Source: DMER64 sp964542305 (GTDB taxonomy: Bacteria; Bacteroidota; Bacteroidia; Bacteroidales; UBA932). From it: a stretch of DNA of 64,000 nucleotides. The first letter of the stretch is position 1, and each line of letters starts with the position of its first letter. The position numbers were made by a program, and so were the translations under genes. The notes under the pieces are model-generated. The model ran no database searches and was not told the origin of the DNA. It saw only the letters and a program-made list of their open reading frames with translations. Of this stretch, positions 26,106 to 34,371 are shown in pieces. The stretch covers positions 18,733-82,732 of the forward strand of contig CAZITX010000010.1 of assembly GCA_964542305.1 (NCBI GenBank), given 5' to 3'.

Positions 26106-26566
26106 CGTTTCACCCATACCTGACGCTCAATAGCCTGATCCAGGGAGATCAGCGTCTCGGTTTGTATTACGGAAGGAATGTTGCGGATAATATCTATGAG
26201 CACTTCCATCAGGTGGTCGTGGTCCCGGCAATACAGCTTCAGCCATAAAGCGTATTTTCCCGTAACAAAGTGGCATTCAACCACTTCTGAAATGCTTTTT
26301 AATGCTTCTATCACGGTGGGATATTGGTTTGCCTGTGACAGCTGGATCCCAACAAAAGCACATACATTCAACCCAAGAGTTTGGGGTTTAACAAGCAGCC
26401 GGGAACCGGTAATAATTCCCAGGGCTTCCATTTTTTTCACGCGCTGATGTATGGCAGCTCCGGAAACACCGCATTCACGGGCAATTTCAAGAAAAGGCAT
26501 ACGCGCATTCTTGACCAGAAACGCTAAAATTTTCTGGTCCGTGGCATCAATCTGATACTTGGGCAT
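26102..26566 (-). CDS. Lrp/AsnC family transcriptional regulator
   Basis: 154 residues. An N-terminal winged helix-turn-helix (about 5-60; DATDQKILAFLVKNARMPFLEIAREC then SGAAIHQRVKKMEALGII) is followed by the RAM ligand-binding domain. Members sense amino acids or related small molecules. The ligand here is unknown. It is coupled to purH by a 4-base overlap. A TAACTTTA box 21 bases upstream may give the pair its own promoter inside the long minus-strand block. Confidence 0.9.
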   Translation of the reverse strand: MPKYQIDATDQKILAFLVKNARMPFLEIARECGVSGAAIHQRVKKMEALGIITGSRLLVKPQTLGLNVCAFVGIQLSQANQYPTVIEALKSISEVVECHFVTGKYALWLKLYCRDHDHLMEVLIDIIRNIPSVIQTETLISLDQAIERQVWVKR

Positions 26567-26587
26567 AATAATTCTTCGTTAAGTCTG

Positions 26588-26595
26588 TAAAGTTA
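26588..26595 (-). promoter_or_regulatory. Possible -7 box for the Lrp regulator/purH unit
   Basis: On the minus strand this reads TAACTTTA, one base off consensus, 21 bases before the ATG at 26566. It overlaps the last codons of the preceding gene. Confidence 0.35.
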
Positions 26596-27588
26596 TGAAA
26601 AATTATTAGACTTCTGGTAGTAAAACAACCATTTTATAGGGATTTCTCCTTTACAGGCAAGGACGTAATCTTCGGTGGAGCAAGCAATATGGACGGGCCG
26701 TGCGGGGTCCTTACTATTTGGAACCTCAATCCACCATCTTCCGGTTTTTTTAGACAGCAAAAAAACAAGTTCCTGACCATCCTCTCCCATTTGAACCACT
26801 TTTCTGTGGAATAAATCAGTGTCCTTTTCAGGGTGTTCATTTACAGAGACGGCAAGACCTTCCGTAATGTGCCATATGACCTGGGCCGTAAGACGGGCGG
26901 ACTGGGAATACCGGCGGCTTTTGGCGGGATATCCGTATAGTATCGCAAGCCGCAGATCAGCCGAAAGACCCGCATACCGGGCAAGGGTGCATATCTCTTC
27001 AGCATACAAACCGTTTGGTGTGGTGCTGATACCGTCAGGGGCATCCGAATGGCGTACTGATCGCATATCTATATAATGATAAGCAGCTTCCCTTAGCAAC
27101 GGTTCTGCCGTAGCAACGCTGTTCCTGAAGTCTCCCAGGCGAAGCGTTTCCACATAATGATCCGTAAGCGAATCCAAAACGGCCGGATTGGTCAGGTAAC
27201 GCTGAAACCCTATCCAGGTGAAATAGGACGGCTTCATTTTATCCAGTATAGCCTGAACCGGATCCGGATCTTCTGTACCGCGTGAGATCAGGCTTACACG
27301 TGGATTATTTGTCTGAATGAAAGCCCCCGGATGGGGCTGTTCCTCCCCATTTAGCACAATGCAGGGAATGTTCAATTTTTCCGCAACCGACAGCACTTTC
27401 GGCATTTGCGTTTGCAAGGTGTCTTCTATATAATATATACGGGAATGACTTTGGGGATACAACAATTTCAACTCGTGCAGCACTTCTCCGCCTTTTCCGG
27501 CAAAGACCAAAAGAGCCATGCAACCGGGCATGTCCGCACAGAGAGCATCGGCATGCAGCGCTTCCAGGGGAAAACGTTTTTCACTCAT
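26593..27588 (-). CDS. Degenerate ureohydrolase-fold protein (formimidoylglutamase-like)
   Basis: 331 residues. The second half matches, from memory of the family, the Bacteroidota arginase/formimidoylglutamase-like proteins found near topA: 'SVRHSDAPDG', 'TPNGLYAEEICTLARYAGLS', 'AQVIWHITEG', 'RWWIEVP' and 'IACSTEDYVLACKGEIP'. The metal-binding motifs of active ureohydrolases are not intact. Where SxDxDxxDP is expected the sequence reads YIDMRSVRHSDAP, so only one Asp is kept, and I see no clear DxHxD. It may be a non-catalytic relative. It overlaps the topA stop by 8 bases and so belongs to the topA transcript. Confidence 0.6.
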   Translation of the reverse strand: MSEKRFPLEALHADALCADMPGCMALLVFAGKGGEVLHELKLLYPQSHSRIYYIEDTLQTQMPKVLSVAEKLNIPCIVLNGEEQPHPGAFIQTNNPRVSLISRGTEDPDPVQAILDKMKPSYFTWIGFQRYLTNPAVLDSLTDHYVETLRLGDFRNSVATAEPLLREAAYHYIDMRSVRHSDAPDGISTTPNGLYAEEICTLARYAGLSADLRLAILYGYPAKSRRYSQSARLTAQVIWHITEGLAVSVNEHPEKDTDLFHRKVVQMGEDGQELVFLLSKKTGRWWIEVPNSKDPARPVHIACSTEDYVLACKGEIPIKWLFYYQKSNNFS

Positions 27589-29875
27589 TGTCTTTCTTTT
27601 GAATGATCTTTTGGCAATCTTCCAGGGTCAGGGTTTCAGGGTCTGTTCCTTTGGGGATCCTGTAATTCTTTTTGGCGTGACTTATATACGGTCCGTAACG
27701 GCCTTTCAATACGCGGATATCCTCTTTAGGAAATTCCAGGATGTGTTTTTTGGCATCCTGCTCCCGCGCCTGTTCTATCAACTCCACACACCTGTCCAGG
27801 GTAATGGAATAGGGGTCGTCACTTTTACCCAAAGATACGAATTTACCCTGCCATTTCACATAGGGACCAAAACGACCTTTGGAAACAAGTACAGGAGAAT
27901 CCTGGTAAAGACCCATTTCCCGGGGCAGTTTGAATAGTTGCAGGGCTTCTTCCAGGGTAATGGATTCCAACAACTGGCCTTTGGCCAGACCGGCATAGCG
28001 TTTTTCGGGATCCTCACTATCTCCCAACTGGGCCATTGCTCCAAAACGTCCCAATCTTACGGACACCGGTTTTCCGGTTACGGGGTCATTTCCAAGAGCT
28101 CTCTCCCCGTTTCCCGGGCGTGAAGTTTCCAGTGCCTGGTCCAGCGTTTTGCTGAACGACCGGTAGAATTCTTCCAGCATTTTGTTCCATACCAGATTTC
28201 CGGAAGCGATCCGGTCAAAATCTTCTTCTACTTTGGCCGTAAAATTATAATCCACAATGGAAGCAAAATATTCCATCAGGTAGTCGTTTACCAGTATACC
28301 GATGTCTTCAGGAAAAAGTTTTCCCCTTTCTTCCCCGTATTTCTCGGTGTTTTCCCGGCGGGTAACCCGGTTGTCCTGAAGCACAAGTTCCAGGTATTTT
28401 CTGGTTTTAGCCGGACGATCTCCTTTTATTACGTATTGTCTTTGCAGGATGGTGGAAATGGTAGGGGCGTAAGTGGAGGGACGGCCAATCCCCAGTTCTT
28501 CCATCTTTTTTACCAGGCTGGCTTCCGTGTACCGGGGCGGAGATTGTGTAAACCGCTCAACGGCCTTGATCTGTCCGGCTTCCAGGTTGTCGCCGGTTTC
28601 CAAAGGAGGCAGTGTATCGGCCTGTTTTGTCCCGGTTTTTTCCGGTTCGTCATCCGAGGACTCCCGGTATACTTTAAGAAATCCCTCAAAGACAACAACT
28701 TCTCCCGTTGCCACGAACACGTGAGCAGGCATTCCGTTATCCAGTGAAATTTGGGTTTTATCTACCAGCGCATCTGCCATTTGGGATGCCAGCGTCCTTT
28801 TCCAGATCAGATCGTACAATTTTTTTTCAGCCGCGTTTCCTTCAACTTTGGTCTGTTCCATAAACGTGGGGCGAATGGCCTCGTGTGCCTCCTGGGCACC
28901 TTTGGAACGTGCGGTGTACTGCCTTGTTTTGCTGTAATCTGCTCCGAAGGAATCTGTTATGATCTTTTTTGCCGAGGCAAGTGCCATTTTGGAAAGCTGC
29001 GTGGAATCGGTACGCATGTATGTGATGCGTCCCGATTCATAGAGACGTTGTGCCACGCTCATGGTCTGGCCTACCGAAAAGCCGAGTTTGCGGGAGGCTT
29101 CCTGCTGGAGGGTAGATGTGGTAAACGGAGGGGCCGGACTTTTGCGGCCTTGTTTTTTTTCCACGTTGGTAACCCGGTATGATGATCCAATGCATGTGTT
29201 CAGAAAATCTTCCGCTTCCTTATCCGTTTTCAGTCGCCGGTTGAGCTCCGCTTTGAAGAGATCCGTGTTTCTTGCCTGGCAACTGAAAAGTCCTTCCACC
29301 CGGAAAGAGGATGTGGATTGGAACTTCATGATCTCCCTTTCGCGTTCCACCACAAGGCGGACGGCAACGGATTGTACCCGGCCCGCTGACAGGCGCGGTT
29401 TCACTTTTTTCCAGAGAATCGGGGATACTTTATAGCCGACCAGCCGGTCCAGAACGCGACGTGCCTGTTGGGCCATTACCAGGTTCATGTCAATATCCCG
29501 GGGATTTTCAATGGCCTGCAGAATGGCATCTTTGGTGATCTCGTGAAAAGCTATACGGCGTGTTTTTTCATCCGGGAGCTGTAACGTTTCCTTTAAATGC
29601 CAGGCAATGGCTTCTCCTTCCCGGTCTTCATCCGAGGCAAGCCATACCAGTGAAGCTTCCCGGGCCGCTTTGGTAAGGTTTTTGATAAGGTCTTTCTTGT
29701 CGGGGGAAATGACATACTCGGGAGTAAAACCTTTTTCCGGATCAATCCCAAGCTTTTTTTTGGAAAGGTCCCTGATATGACCGAAGCTTGATGTAACCGT
29801 AAATGTTTCTCCCAACGCTTTGGCAATGGTTTTGGCCTTTGCCGGTGACTCAACAATAACTAGGTTTTTCTCCAT
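27581..29875 (-). CDS. topA: DNA topoisomerase I
   Basis: 764 residues from the ATG at 29875. It is a type IA topoisomerase that relaxes negative supercoils. It has an N-terminal Toprim domain (LVIVESPAKAKTI; DEDREGEAIAWHL), the active-site Tyr286 in ITYMRTDST, and the GRPSTYAPTI signature. The C-terminal region has no tetracysteine zinc fingers but repeated 'GRFGPYVKWQGK' / 'GRYGPYISH' modules, usual for Bacteroidota. It heads the 14-kb run of minus-strand genes down to 15.8 kb. Confidence 0.96.
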   Translation of the reverse strand: MEKNLVIVESPAKAKTIAKALGETFTVTSSFGHIRDLSKKKLGIDPEKGFTPEYVISPDKKDLIKNLTKAAREASLVWLASDEDREGEAIAWHLKETLQLPDEKTRRIAFHEITKDAILQAIENPRDIDMNLVMAQQARRVLDRLVGYKVSPILWKKVKPRLSAGRVQSVAVRLVVEREREIMKFQSTSSFRVEGLFSCQARNTDLFKAELNRRLKTDKEAEDFLNTCIGSSYRVTNVEKKQGRKSPAPPFTTSTLQQEASRKLGFSVGQTMSVAQRLYESGRITYMRTDSTQLSKMALASAKKIITDSFGADYSKTRQYTARSKGAQEAHEAIRPTFMEQTKVEGNAAEKKLYDLIWKRTLASQMADALVDKTQISLDNGMPAHVFVATGEVVVFEGFLKVYRESSDDEPEKTGTKQADTLPPLETGDNLEAGQIKAVERFTQSPPRYTEASLVKKMEELGIGRPSTYAPTISTILQRQYVIKGDRPAKTRKYLELVLQDNRVTRRENTEKYGEERGKLFPEDIGILVNDYLMEYFASIVDYNFTAKVEEDFDRIASGNLVWNKMLEEFYRSFSKTLDQALETSRPGNGERALGNDPVTGKPVSVRLGRFGAMAQLGDSEDPEKRYAGLAKGQLLESITLEEALQLFKLPREMGLYQDSPVLVSKGRFGPYVKWQGKFVSLGKSDDPYSITLDRCVELIEQAREQDAKKHILEFPKEDIRVLKGRYGPYISHAKKNYRIPKGTDPETLTLEDCQKIIQKKDNE

Positions 29876-29940
29876 ACGCAATCAATGTCTGACGGTGCAA
29901 AGTAAGACATAAAGTAAGGTATATTCCAAATATTTATACG

Positions 29941-29948
29941 TAATTTTG
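29941..29948 (+). promoter_or_regulatory. -7 promoter box for PBP1A-ddl-prmC
   Basis: TAATTTTG matches TAnnTTTG and ends 20 bases before the ATG at 29969. Confidence 0.5.
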
Positions 29949-29968
29949 CAGAACTACACGAATATCTC

Positions 29969-32323
29969 ATGAAGGAAAAGACAAAGAAAAAAATTTGTAA
30001 ATGGTTGTGGATCATAGTCCTTGTCCCTGTCGCTTTAGTTTTACTGATGTTGTTCCTGGTAGGAGTCTTCACCGACATTCCCTCTTTCCGGGCCCTGGAG
30101 AATCCCAAGAACAATCTGGCTACCGAACTAATCTCTGAAGACGGTGTGGTCATTGCCACGTTCCATGTGGAAAACCGTACCTATGTTAATTACGAAGACC
30201 TGTCCGAAAATTTAATAAATGCAGTCATTGCTACCGAAGACATCCGTTTTTTCCGTCACTCGGGTATAGATTTTTATGCCCTGGTCAGGGTAGCCGTCAA
30301 ATCCGTTTTATTGGGTCAAAGCAGTTCCGGAGGGGGAAGCACACTTACCCAGCAGGTGGCCAAAACGCTGTATCCCAGGGATACAACCATCTACAAATTT
30401 CCCGGAGGGGCCGCATTCAAAATGATGGTGATCAAGATGAAAGAATGGATCACGGCCGCTAAGCTGGAACGCAATTACACCAAAGAGGAATTGCTGACCA
30501 TGTACCTGAATTCTGTTTTTTTCGGGAGCAATGCTTACGGGATCAGAGCGGCTGCGTCTACTTTCTTTGATAAACATCCTTCGCAACTCACAGTGGAGGA
30601 GTCTGCCACTCTGGTTGGGATGGTCAATAAACCAACCCGGTACAACCCGGTATTGAATTATGAATCTTCCCTGCGCAGGAGGAACCGCGTTATTTCCCAG
30701 ATGAGCAAATACAAATTCATTTCACACCGGCAGGCAGATTCCATTATGTCCCTGCCCATTGAACTGAATTATTCCACCCGCGACCACAATGCGGGGTTGG
30801 CTCCTTATTTCAGGGATATGCTCAGAAGGGTGATGAGTGCCGGTGAGCCTGTAAAAAAGGATTTCGATTATCCGGAACATTACCGTGAAGCTCTGGATAT
30901 GTGGGAGAACGATCCCCTGTACGGATGGCTGAACAAAAACATTAAGCCCGACGGTACTGCTTATGATCTGGACCGGGACGGCCTGAAAATTTATACAACC
31001 GTCAACGCCCGGATGCAGTTGTACGCCAACCAGGCCATAGAAGAACACCTGAGTACCCTGCAACCCGTTTTTTACCGGGATATGCGTTACAAAAAAAACC
31101 GGCCGTTTTCAGATGAAGTACCCCCGGAAGTGATCGACCTGGTGATGAAACAAGCAATCCGATGGAGTGACCGTTACAGGAATATGAAGGAAGACGGGGC
31201 AAGTGAAGAAGAAATAGAAAAAGCGTTCCGGAAAAAAACATCCATGCGTGTTTTTTCCTGGACCGGAAAAGACGGAACGTATGCCGTAGACACCCTCCTG
31301 ACTCCCGGGGATTCCATATTACATTACAAATCTTTTCTCCGCGGAGCCATGATGGCCATGGAACCGGAAACAGGTCATGTGAAAGCGTATGTAGGCGGTC
31401 CCAATTACAGGTATTTTAAATACGACAATGCCCGCCAGGGAAGGCGCCAGGTAGGGTCCACCATCAAGCCGTTCCTGTATTCCCTGGCCATGCAGGAAGG
31501 ATATACTCCCTGTGACCGGGTGGTAAATGTCCCCCAGACTTTCATTGTGGGAGACACTACCTGGACCCCGGAAAGTGTGGATAAACCGGAATGGATAGGC
31601 AGGCAGGTTACGTTAAAATGGGGTCTTACCAAGAGCAGCAATAATATTTCCGCTTACCTTATGAAACAGTTTGGTCCGGAAGCAATGGTGGCCATGTCCC
31701 ATAAACTGGGAATAAAAAGTCATCTGGATCCTGTGGTTTCCCTGTGCCTGGGACCTGCCGATCTGCGACTTTACGAGATGGTAAGTGCTTACAACACGTT
31801 TGCCAACAAAGGGGTATATGTAGATCCCTTCCTGGTGACACGCATAGAAGACAATACCGGGAACCTGCTGACTTCTTTCAGCCCGCGGAAACGCGAAGCC
31901 ATTGGAGAACATACCGCTTATCTTATGATCAACCTGTTGCAGGGAGTTGTCAATGAAGGAACCGCGGTCCGAATACGCGCGTTGTACTTGCCCCAGGGAG
32001 CTGTGGCCGGGAAAACAGGAACGACCAACGACCAGTCTGACGGTTGGTTTATGGGGATCACCCCCAAATTAACGGCAGGTGTATGGGTAGGAGCCGAAGA
32101 CCGGCAGGTTCACTTTGAATCCCTGGCCCTGGGAGGAGGATCCAATATGGCACTGCCTGTATGGGGGATCTTTATGAAAAAGATCATGGAAGATCCGGTT
32201 TTGGGCTTTTCGGTAGAGGATCAATTTACCGCCCCTCCCGGATTTAACATATCACTTGACTGTGACGGATCCGATCAGGATATTGAACGGCAACAACGCC
32301 GGACAGACAGCTTTTTCAATTGA
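29969..32323 (+). CDS. mrcA: Bifunctional class A penicillin-binding protein (PBP1A-like)
   Basis: 784 residues. One transmembrane helix (about 11-33) is followed by the glycosyltransferase domain, with the catalytic Glu90 in ATEDIRFFRHSGID and GGSTLTQQ. The transpeptidase domain has Ser497-x-x-Lys500, Ser556-Ser-Asn558 and Lys682-Thr-Gly684. It makes and cross-links peptidoglycan in the periplasm. It is followed two bases later by ddl, which makes the D-Ala-D-Ala used in its substrate. The gene name is by similarity. Which of the class A PBPs it corresponds to cannot be fixed from sequence alone. Confidence 0.93.
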   Translation: MKEKTKKKICKWLWIIVLVPVALVLLMLFLVGVFTDIPSFRALENPKNNLATELISEDGVVIATFHVENRTYVNYEDLSENLINAVIATEDIRFFRHSGIDFYALVRVAVKSVLLGQSSSGGGSTLTQQVAKTLYPRDTTIYKFPGGAAFKMMVIKMKEWITAAKLERNYTKEELLTMYLNSVFFGSNAYGIRAAASTFFDKHPSQLTVEESATLVGMVNKPTRYNPVLNYESSLRRRNRVISQMSKYKFISHRQADSIMSLPIELNYSTRDHNAGLAPYFRDMLRRVMSAGEPVKKDFDYPEHYREALDMWENDPLYGWLNKNIKPDGTAYDLDRDGLKIYTTVNARMQLYANQAIEEHLSTLQPVFYRDMRYKKNRPFSDEVPPEVIDLVMKQAIRWSDRYRNMKEDGASEEEIEKAFRKKTSMRVFSWTGKDGTYAVDTLLTPGDSILHYKSFLRGAMMAMEPETGHVKAYVGGPNYRYFKYDNARQGRRQVGSTIKPFLYSLAMQEGYTPCDRVVNVPQTFIVGDTTWTPESVDKPEWIGRQVTLKWGLTKSSNNISAYLMKQFGPEAMVAMSHKLGIKSHLDPVVSLCLGPADLRLYEMVSAYNTFANKGVYVDPFLVTRIEDNTGNLLTSFSPRKREAIGEHTAYLMINLLQGVVNEGTAVRIRALYLPQGAVAGKTGTTNDQSDGWFMGITPKLTAGVWVGAEDRQVHFESLALGGGSNMALPVWGIFMKKIMEDPVLGFSVEDQFTAPPGFNISLDCDGSDQDIERQQRRTDSFFN

Positions 32324-32325
32324 TA

Positions 32326-33333
32326 ATGAATATAGCTTTGATTTACGGAGGCAACTCCTCCGAACGTGAAATTTCCGTATTGAGCGGCAAAAACATTTCC
32401 GGCAATTTATTAAGGGAAGGCCGGAACGTATATGAAATAGACATATATTACGACAATTGGAAACTGGTTGCTGTCAACGGCCTGGAAATTCAGCCCGTGC
32501 AAGTGGACAAAAACGGATTTACGGTGGAATGGGAAGATGCCCGGATCAAATTTGATGTGGCCCTTCTGATGATCCACGGCACTCCCGGAGAAGACGGCCT
32601 TTTCATCTCGTACCTGGAAATGATGGGGATTCCCCATACAGGATGCCCGGCCCGTGTGGCTTTGCTGGCTTTCGACAAGTATGCCTGCAAAAATTTCCTG
32701 CGTCCTGCCGGTATTCAAATGCCCCGTGCTTACCGGATAACGGAAAAAATGTCCGACCGGTCCTGGCAGGAGGAAGCTTCCCGGGTGCTGGGGCCTATGC
32801 CGTGGTTTGTTAAACCGGTGGCCGGAGGATCCAGTTTCGGTATTTCAAAGGTGCGTGAACCGGAAGCTTTACTGGCTGCGGTGGAAGAAGCCCTGAAAGA
32901 AGATGACCAGGTACTTGTGGAAGAATATATTGAGGGAACGGAAGTAACTAACGGGATCATGAAAACCAGGGAAAAAGCTTACATACTTCCAGTAACCGAG
33001 ATCGTGCCTTACAGGGAGTGTGAATTTTTTGATTACAAGGCCAAATACAAAGGGGCATCGGCAGAGATCACCCCGGCCCGCATATCCCCGGAATTGACAA
33101 GCCTGGTTCAACAGACAACTTCTTTAATATACGACACCCTTGTATGCCGGGGCATTGTCAGGGTGGATTACATTATACGCGGGAACGAAGTGTATTTCCT
33201 GGAAGTCAACACGGTTCCCGGCATGACCACAAGGAGCCTGGTCCCCCAGGAAATTGAAGCGGCCGGTTTTACCTTGCCCGAGTTCCTGGATGAATTGATT
33301 CGTGCCGCCATAGATGAATATCAGAGAGTTTAA
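32326..33333 (+). CDS. ddl: D-alanine--D-alanine ligase
   Basis: 335 residues from the ATG at 32326. The in-frame TTG at 32320 overlaps the PBP1A stop and is less likely. It is an ATP-grasp enzyme forming the D-Ala-D-Ala end of the peptidoglycan stem. Motifs are YGGNSSEREISVLSG at the start, GTPGEDG, FVKPVAGGSSFGISKV, VEEYIEGTEVTNGI and FLEVNTVPGMT. The Phe in GGSSFG, where many Ddl enzymes have Val, does not touch the key residues. The 3' end overlaps prmC by 20 bases. Confidence 0.94.
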   Translation: MNIALIYGGNSSEREISVLSGKNISGNLLREGRNVYEIDIYYDNWKLVAVNGLEIQPVQVDKNGFTVEWEDARIKFDVALLMIHGTPGEDGLFISYLEMMGIPHTGCPARVALLAFDKYACKNFLRPAGIQMPRAYRITEKMSDRSWQEEASRVLGPMPWFVKPVAGGSSFGISKVREPEALLAAVEEALKEDDQVLVEEYIEGTEVTNGIMKTREKAYILPVTEIVPYRECEFFDYKAKYKGASAEITPARISPELTSLVQQTTSLIYDTLVCRGIVRVDYIIRGNEVYFLEVNTVPGMTTRSLVPQEIEAAGFTLPEFLDELIRAAIDEYQRV

Positions 33334-34180
33334 ATCTTATGCAAAGGCCCGGCTGGAAAAAGACCGGGAAGCTCCCGAAATTCGTGTTGTTATCAGCTCG
33401 CTGCTGGCGAAATTCGCCGGGATACCCCATTATTGGTATCATACGCAAGAAGATCACGTGCTTTCGGCCGATACCGAAAATGCACTCCTGGAAGCCGTTT
33501 CCCAGGCGGTTGCCGGCAAACCCCTGCAATACATCCTGGGGTATGTAACATTTGGGGAATGCCGTATTGCAGTCAATGATCAGGTGCTGATTCCCAGGCC
33601 GGAAACGGAAGAATTGTGGAACCGGGCCAAACAGATGGAAGGCGACATCCTGGATGCCTGCACCGGGAGCGGGTGTCTGGCAGTTGCCTTAAAAAAAGCA
33701 ACTCCCATAAAGACTGTTTTTGCTTTTGATATCAGTTCCGGAGCCCTGGAAGTGGCTCAAAAAAATGCAGCGGACAATCAAGTGGATGTTTCTTTTTTCC
33801 GTGCAGACCTGACAGATATGAACGGACTTGCAAAGGCTGCGGAAAGAGCAGGAGTGAAAACAAATTCACTGGGGCTGATCACGGCCAATCCGCCTTATGT
33901 AACGGAAAAGGAAAAAGCATCTATGTCTGAAAGGGTATTGTCGTTTGAACCACACACGGCACTTTTTGTGCCCGATGAAGATCCCCTGTTGTTTTACAGG
34001 CCTCTTGCTTCCCTGGGTAAGATGTATTTAAAGAAAGGAGGCTTTTTGATTGCCGAGATCAACGAATTGTTTGCCAAAGAGATTGCTTTATTGATGAGGG
34101 AAGCAGGTTACAGCGATATCCGTATCCATAAAGATTTATTCAAAAAAAACAGGTTTGTGGAGGCAAAATGGATACAATGA
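33314..34180 (+). CDS. prmC: Release factor glutamine N5-methyltransferase PrmC
   Basis: 288 residues. It methylates the Gln of the GGQ motif in RF1 and RF2. The N-terminal helical domain (about 1-85) precedes PLQYILGYVTFG and IPRPETEEL. The SAM site is DACTGSGCLAVAL, and the substrate motif is ANPPYV. It is the last gene of the PBP1A-ddl-prmC unit. No terminator is apparent before the leader region that follows. Confidence 0.92.
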   Translation: MNIREFKSYAKARLEKDREAPEIRVVISSLLAKFAGIPHYWYHTQEDHVLSADTENALLEAVSQAVAGKPLQYILGYVTFGECRIAVNDQVLIPRPETEELWNRAKQMEGDILDACTGSGCLAVALKKATPIKTVFAFDISSGALEVAQKNAADNQVDVSFFRADLTDMNGLAKAAERAGVKTNSLGLITANPPYVTEKEKASMSERVLSFEPHTALFVPDEDPLLFYRPLASLGKMYLKKGGFLIAEINELFAKEIALLMREAGYSDIRIHKDLFKKNRFVEAKWIQ

Positions 34181-34194
34181 AAAACTTTTTTATT

Positions 34195-34202
34195 TATATT
34201 TG
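34195..34202 (+). promoter_or_regulatory. -7 promoter box for the trp leader and trpB2
   Basis: TATATTTG matches TAnnTTTG and ends 7 bases before the leader peptide ATG, giving a transcript with almost no sequence before the leader. Confidence 0.55.
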
Positions 34203-34209
34203 CACTACA

Positions 34210-34284
34210 ATGAGACAAAACGCTATGATTAACAGATGGTGGTGGCACGGAGACAAAATTTTCCGCGTCGCATCTGTGGCATAG
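34210..34284 (+). CDS. Tryptophan-rich leader peptide (attenuation)
   Basis: A 24-codon frame (ATG 34210, TAG 34282-34284) with three consecutive Trp codons at 34237-34245 (codons 10-12, context NRWWWHGD). It lies between a -7 box and a T-tailed hairpin in front of the stand-alone trpB2 gene. Three adjacent Trp codons are very unlikely by chance and are the hallmark of a trp-type leader. A ribosome stalling at the Trp codons would uncover the region after 34260. One finishing at the stop would cover it. No function of the peptide itself is implied. Confidence 0.8.
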   Translation: MRQNAMINRWWWHGDKIFRVASVA

Positions 34285-34314
34285 TTTAAATAACCCGATT
34301 TATTAACCATGATT

Positions 34315-34344
34315 GCCCTCTTGCTACGCAAGGGGGCTTTTTTT
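34315..34344 (+). terminator. Attenuator terminator upstream of trpB2
   Basis: GCCCTCTTGC (34315-34324) pairs with GCAAGGGGGC (34328-34337) around a 3-base loop, with one G-U pair, followed by seven T. A possible antiterminator is GCGTCGCA (34265-34272) with TGCTACGC (34322-34329), 7 of 8 positions paired. It would break the terminator stem and lies in the zone a ribosome at the leader stop would cover. Confidence 0.8.
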
Positions 34345-34371
34345 ATTCTTTTTTTTAACCAAACCACAAAA

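Noticed and set aside
29897..29905. -7 box for topA on the minus strand (TTACTTTG)
   Set aside because: The second base of the box is T instead of A. The match is too weak to list with the others.
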